DNA of 64,000 nucleotides, taken from NCBI GenBank assembly GCA_009733775.1, contig WOGZ01000012.1:124001-188000 (forward strand), given 5' to 3'. The notes below the pieces were generated by a model. It was not told where the DNA came from. It saw nothing but the letters and a program-made list of their open reading frames with translations, and did not search any database. The translations under genes were made by a program, and so were the position numbers. Origin of the DNA: Alectoria sarmentosa (taxonomy: Eukaryota > Ascomycota > Lecanoromycetes > Lecanorales > Parmeliaceae). Positions 61,190 through 64,000 of this stretch are shown one piece after another (the first letter of the stretch is position 1; each line of letters opens with the position of its first letter).

Positions 61190-64000
61190 GGCGATGCGGA
61201 CGCGCGAAGATTGGAGAAGTAAGAGGGCGATTGCTAGAAGGGGTCGTCGTGCTAATGGTCTAGTTTCTGGGGCAGAGACAGTCATCTGCGCGAGGAGTGA
61301 GGAGCTTAGAGGCAGTGGACTGTGTGGTAAACAAGACAGAGAAGGAACGTGGGCTCGTGGATCCCTCTCGTAGAATTTACGCACCATGCTCGACGGTTGA
61401 TACTCGTGCTCATTTACCGGTCTCACAAGGCGAGTCATTAGTTGCACAGTCTGATTGGACTCGTGGACATGTTCTGGCAAAATTTAACGAGGCTAAAAAC
61501 AGGAGAACGCTGCCAGGAATAAAAAGCTGTGGAGATGTGTGATTTCAGGTACCCACAAAGGCAAAGTCCCATGAAAGAACATAAGAATTTGGTGTCCATA
61601 CTCCGACCAGCCACTAGAATTAAATACTCATCGAGGCAGGCCGCTGGAGATGTTGGAGTAAGGAGAATGTTAAACCTATGCAAGAAATCTTGAGGCACCT
61701 TTGAAAGCCATACAGTAGTAGGGTTAATCTCGACTGCTTCTAGACAACCCAAAGTAATCGGATGAGATCAAGAGGAAAACACAAGACATCGAGATGAACA
61801 GCACAATAAGCGAGAGTCTTTGATTCCAAACGACTTGCATCATCACCGGTGATGCTACCACCTTCTCCTTGCAAAGATAATCAAGTTTCGCAAGGCGGAA
61901 GATCTTGGGCGGAACCATCCGGATGCATTACAAAGTTTCTACGCTGAGCAGCGGTGAAGTTCAAGCGAGAAGCGACAGGCCGGAGCGGATGAGACGGGGA
62001 AAGTGATAACAACAGGTCTTTGCGCGATGGTCACAAAGCTTAAATCTACCTTCAACAACAAGACCATCTAGCATAAACGCTCATGGTTGAATTCCAGTAT
62101 CAGTCTTGCTGTCAATCATGAATCTGTGGCGTCGAACCTTGCCGTTCAAGGTATGGTTGTATCAAAGAACCATTGACGCCTCACCGAAGCCAAATGTTTT
62201 GAGTGCAGAGATAAATACGCAGCGTTCATGGAATCCAAGCTGCGATTGCAGATCTTGACACGTCTAGGACGGAAGCACTTTTGCTATGCCAGCTAAAGCT
62301 GATTGCTTTGAATAGTGGTTTGCCGGGCTCGGTTGGCTGTGGCCAGTTAAAGACAGAGATCCTTGCTGAGGATATAAATCACCGGCGCTGGTCATGAGCT
62401 TTCTGGAGGCACACGCCAACGAACGTCGAATGATGACATCAAAATATGTTTTTACACTTCTGATATCTACAGCCTCAATTTCTCGGGTGATATCAGTCAC
62501 GTTGCAGACCTCACAATTCTTCCAACGTCTCTGCGAAGCGAGAGATTTCAACTTCTGGGAAGCACGAGGTTGCGACTCAAAACATTGAGAGGGGGGAATT
62601 CAGCCGATTCTGAGTGAGAAGGGCACATTCTCTGGTCCAAAATCCAGGAGACACCTCTATTTCGTGAATATTTCGTTGCCGAATATGTGGCTTCGGGTAC
62701 TTTGGCGAGAAAAAGCCTCTAGTTTTGCAAGCACAAAGTCTAAATTTGAGCGTAGCGACATGGCAAATTCGAATGCTACCGTGAATTGCAGCCACTCTTT
62801 GGTCCAGATCTTCCACAAACGAATGGGCTTTTATTCATGTCGTTGCCAGGTAGGTGGCTTTGTTCTCGCGATATTCACTAGGTCTCGTGCAGACTTTGTG
62901 TTCCATGGTTGACTTGTGCAGTCTTTGTAGGTGCTCAGGCATAGCATGTTTCAGCTTCGAGCAGTCGAAAGTCCATGATTAGTACTCGTGGAGGACTGGG
63001 AATCCTGACTTTCAAGTTTTGGCTTTGATGGGAATTGCTGGTTGACTCTGATGGCCTTCGCCGCCTAGCCTAGACCATTGAGGCGGGGGACGGACTTCAG
63101 CTAGAGGCTGGATGAGTACCGGCTAGCTTTTCGCATCCGCAAAGTCACCGATCGGTAAACTTTGATACGAGAAGACTGTTGAAGATCAGGGGGGGACGAC
63201 GGGGACCAAGAATGATCTAATTGACCAAGCGCCTCATGGAAAGTGGAGGTTCTGAGGATGAGGCTGTTGGAGGCTTTCACGAAAAGAGTACCATCCACCT
63301 GAATTTTGTGAGCGTTGAAACAAGCCAGACAATGGAGCTGTCGGAGTGAAAATGGCGTCGGGGGAGGGCGGCCAACATGGAGTTCTCGTTCTGCGTACAA
63401 CCATTGGAGATCTTCTCAGCCCTGTCAGCATCGTGGCACAATAATGTCAGTACGCCACGATTAAAAATGGAAACGGGCCCGATTTCTAGCTCTTTCATTT
63501 TCCAAGAGAGGCATCTGAGAATGGCCCACCTCTATGAACCATGACGAACTGGTGTGGAGAAATCGCAATATCCTCCCAACATCATCCCACTGCGGTTTGC
63601 AACAATGCCGGACAGCCGATAATGCAATTCTAACCGATCGAACGACTGAGTCAAGGTCCGCAAGTGTTTATGTCGGTAACCAGCACGATCTGAAATATGT
63701 GTCAACATTTCTGTCTTTCAGACTCAGGGCCGGAGCAACAAAGTCAGAGTTGCAATTGACCAGTCCTCAAACCTAGAGCAGCAGCATGCATAAATGTTAA
63801 CAGACTTCCCATTGCATCTCCTTGAGTGAGGAGTCGGAGATACGGCCGGTTTGCCAGCCTGATAAGAGGTGTTGACTGATGACAGCGAATGATCGTCCGA
63901 TAGCTCGTCAAGTATTTGTCAATATCAAAGATTGGGAACTGGGCCCAAGATTCAAGCTCAGCAGAGCCCGCAGGCCTCAGACTGTCAAGGCCAATAGTGG
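61190..64000. other. Gene-poor region, no supported gene
   Basis: Normal-GC DNA with only short, mutually overlapping frames. The most protein-like are on the minus strand at 61752-61438 (LEAVEINPTTVWLSKVPQDF) and 61918-61724. They are in different frames, lack recognisable motifs, and could be fragments of one decayed gene or chance. Nothing else is recognised to the end of the window. Confidence 0.45.

Noticed and set aside
62394..62912. Plus-strand frames at 62394-62588 and 62664-62912 as exons of one gene
   Set aside because: No convincing donor or acceptor joins them, and the minus strand is equally open here.
63101..63500. Three overlapping minus-strand frames near the right end
   Set aside because: They overlap each other in different frames, have no recognisable motif and no clear splice signals.

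Overview
The window looks like nuclear DNA of a filamentous ascomycete (Pezizomycotina). Reasons: a five-exon Zn2Cys6-type transcription factor gene with short GT...CTNAC/CTGAT...AG introns; a secreted family 76 glycoside hydrolase (GH76); a tRNA-Leu with a short canonical intron; and above all a ~52 kb extremely AT-rich block whose repeat copies differ by C-to-T and G-to-A transitions, the signature of repeat-induced point mutation (RIP). I cannot name the species.

Layout. 1-3757: normal-GC DNA with the transcription factor gene (99-1914) and a broken minus-strand gene (2529-3038). 3758-56495: the AT block. It is not a random AT desert. It reads as two head-to-tail copies of a ~23.5 kb unit, Z-X-Y. 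Unit 1 is 3758-32511 and includes a later 5.3 kb Copia insertion. Unit 2 is 32512-56495. Z (~0.15 kb) and Y (~5.3 kb) are direct repeats, but the 18 kb core X is inverted in unit 2 relative to unit 1. In unit 2 the core is bounded by two 144-bp inverted repeats that unit 1 lacks. The outer edges of the array (3758 to ~4060 and ~55740-56495) escaped RIP and preserve the pre-mutation sequence of parts of X, Z and Y. Inside Y of unit 1 sits a Ty1/Copia retrotransposon (26596-31887) with 348-bp LTRs and a perfect 5-bp target duplication; its empty site is preserved in Y of unit 2. CGGT (CGAT after RIP) occurs at the left end, the middle junction and the right end of the array, and the right end touches the first bases of the tRNA-Leu(CAG) gene.

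56496-64000: normal-GC DNA with the tRNA-Leu gene, an intact GH76 gene (56934-58790), a ~600 bp polypurine tract, a decayed serine-rich secreted/cell-wall protein gene on the minus strand (59869-61189), and about 2.8 kb with no gene I can support.

No operon or pathway links the genes. The interest lies in the architecture of the RIP-mutated block: a large unidentified repeat unit, possibly a giant mobile element, tandemly duplicated next to a tRNA gene, with an inverted core and a nested retrotransposon that gives a relative order of events.
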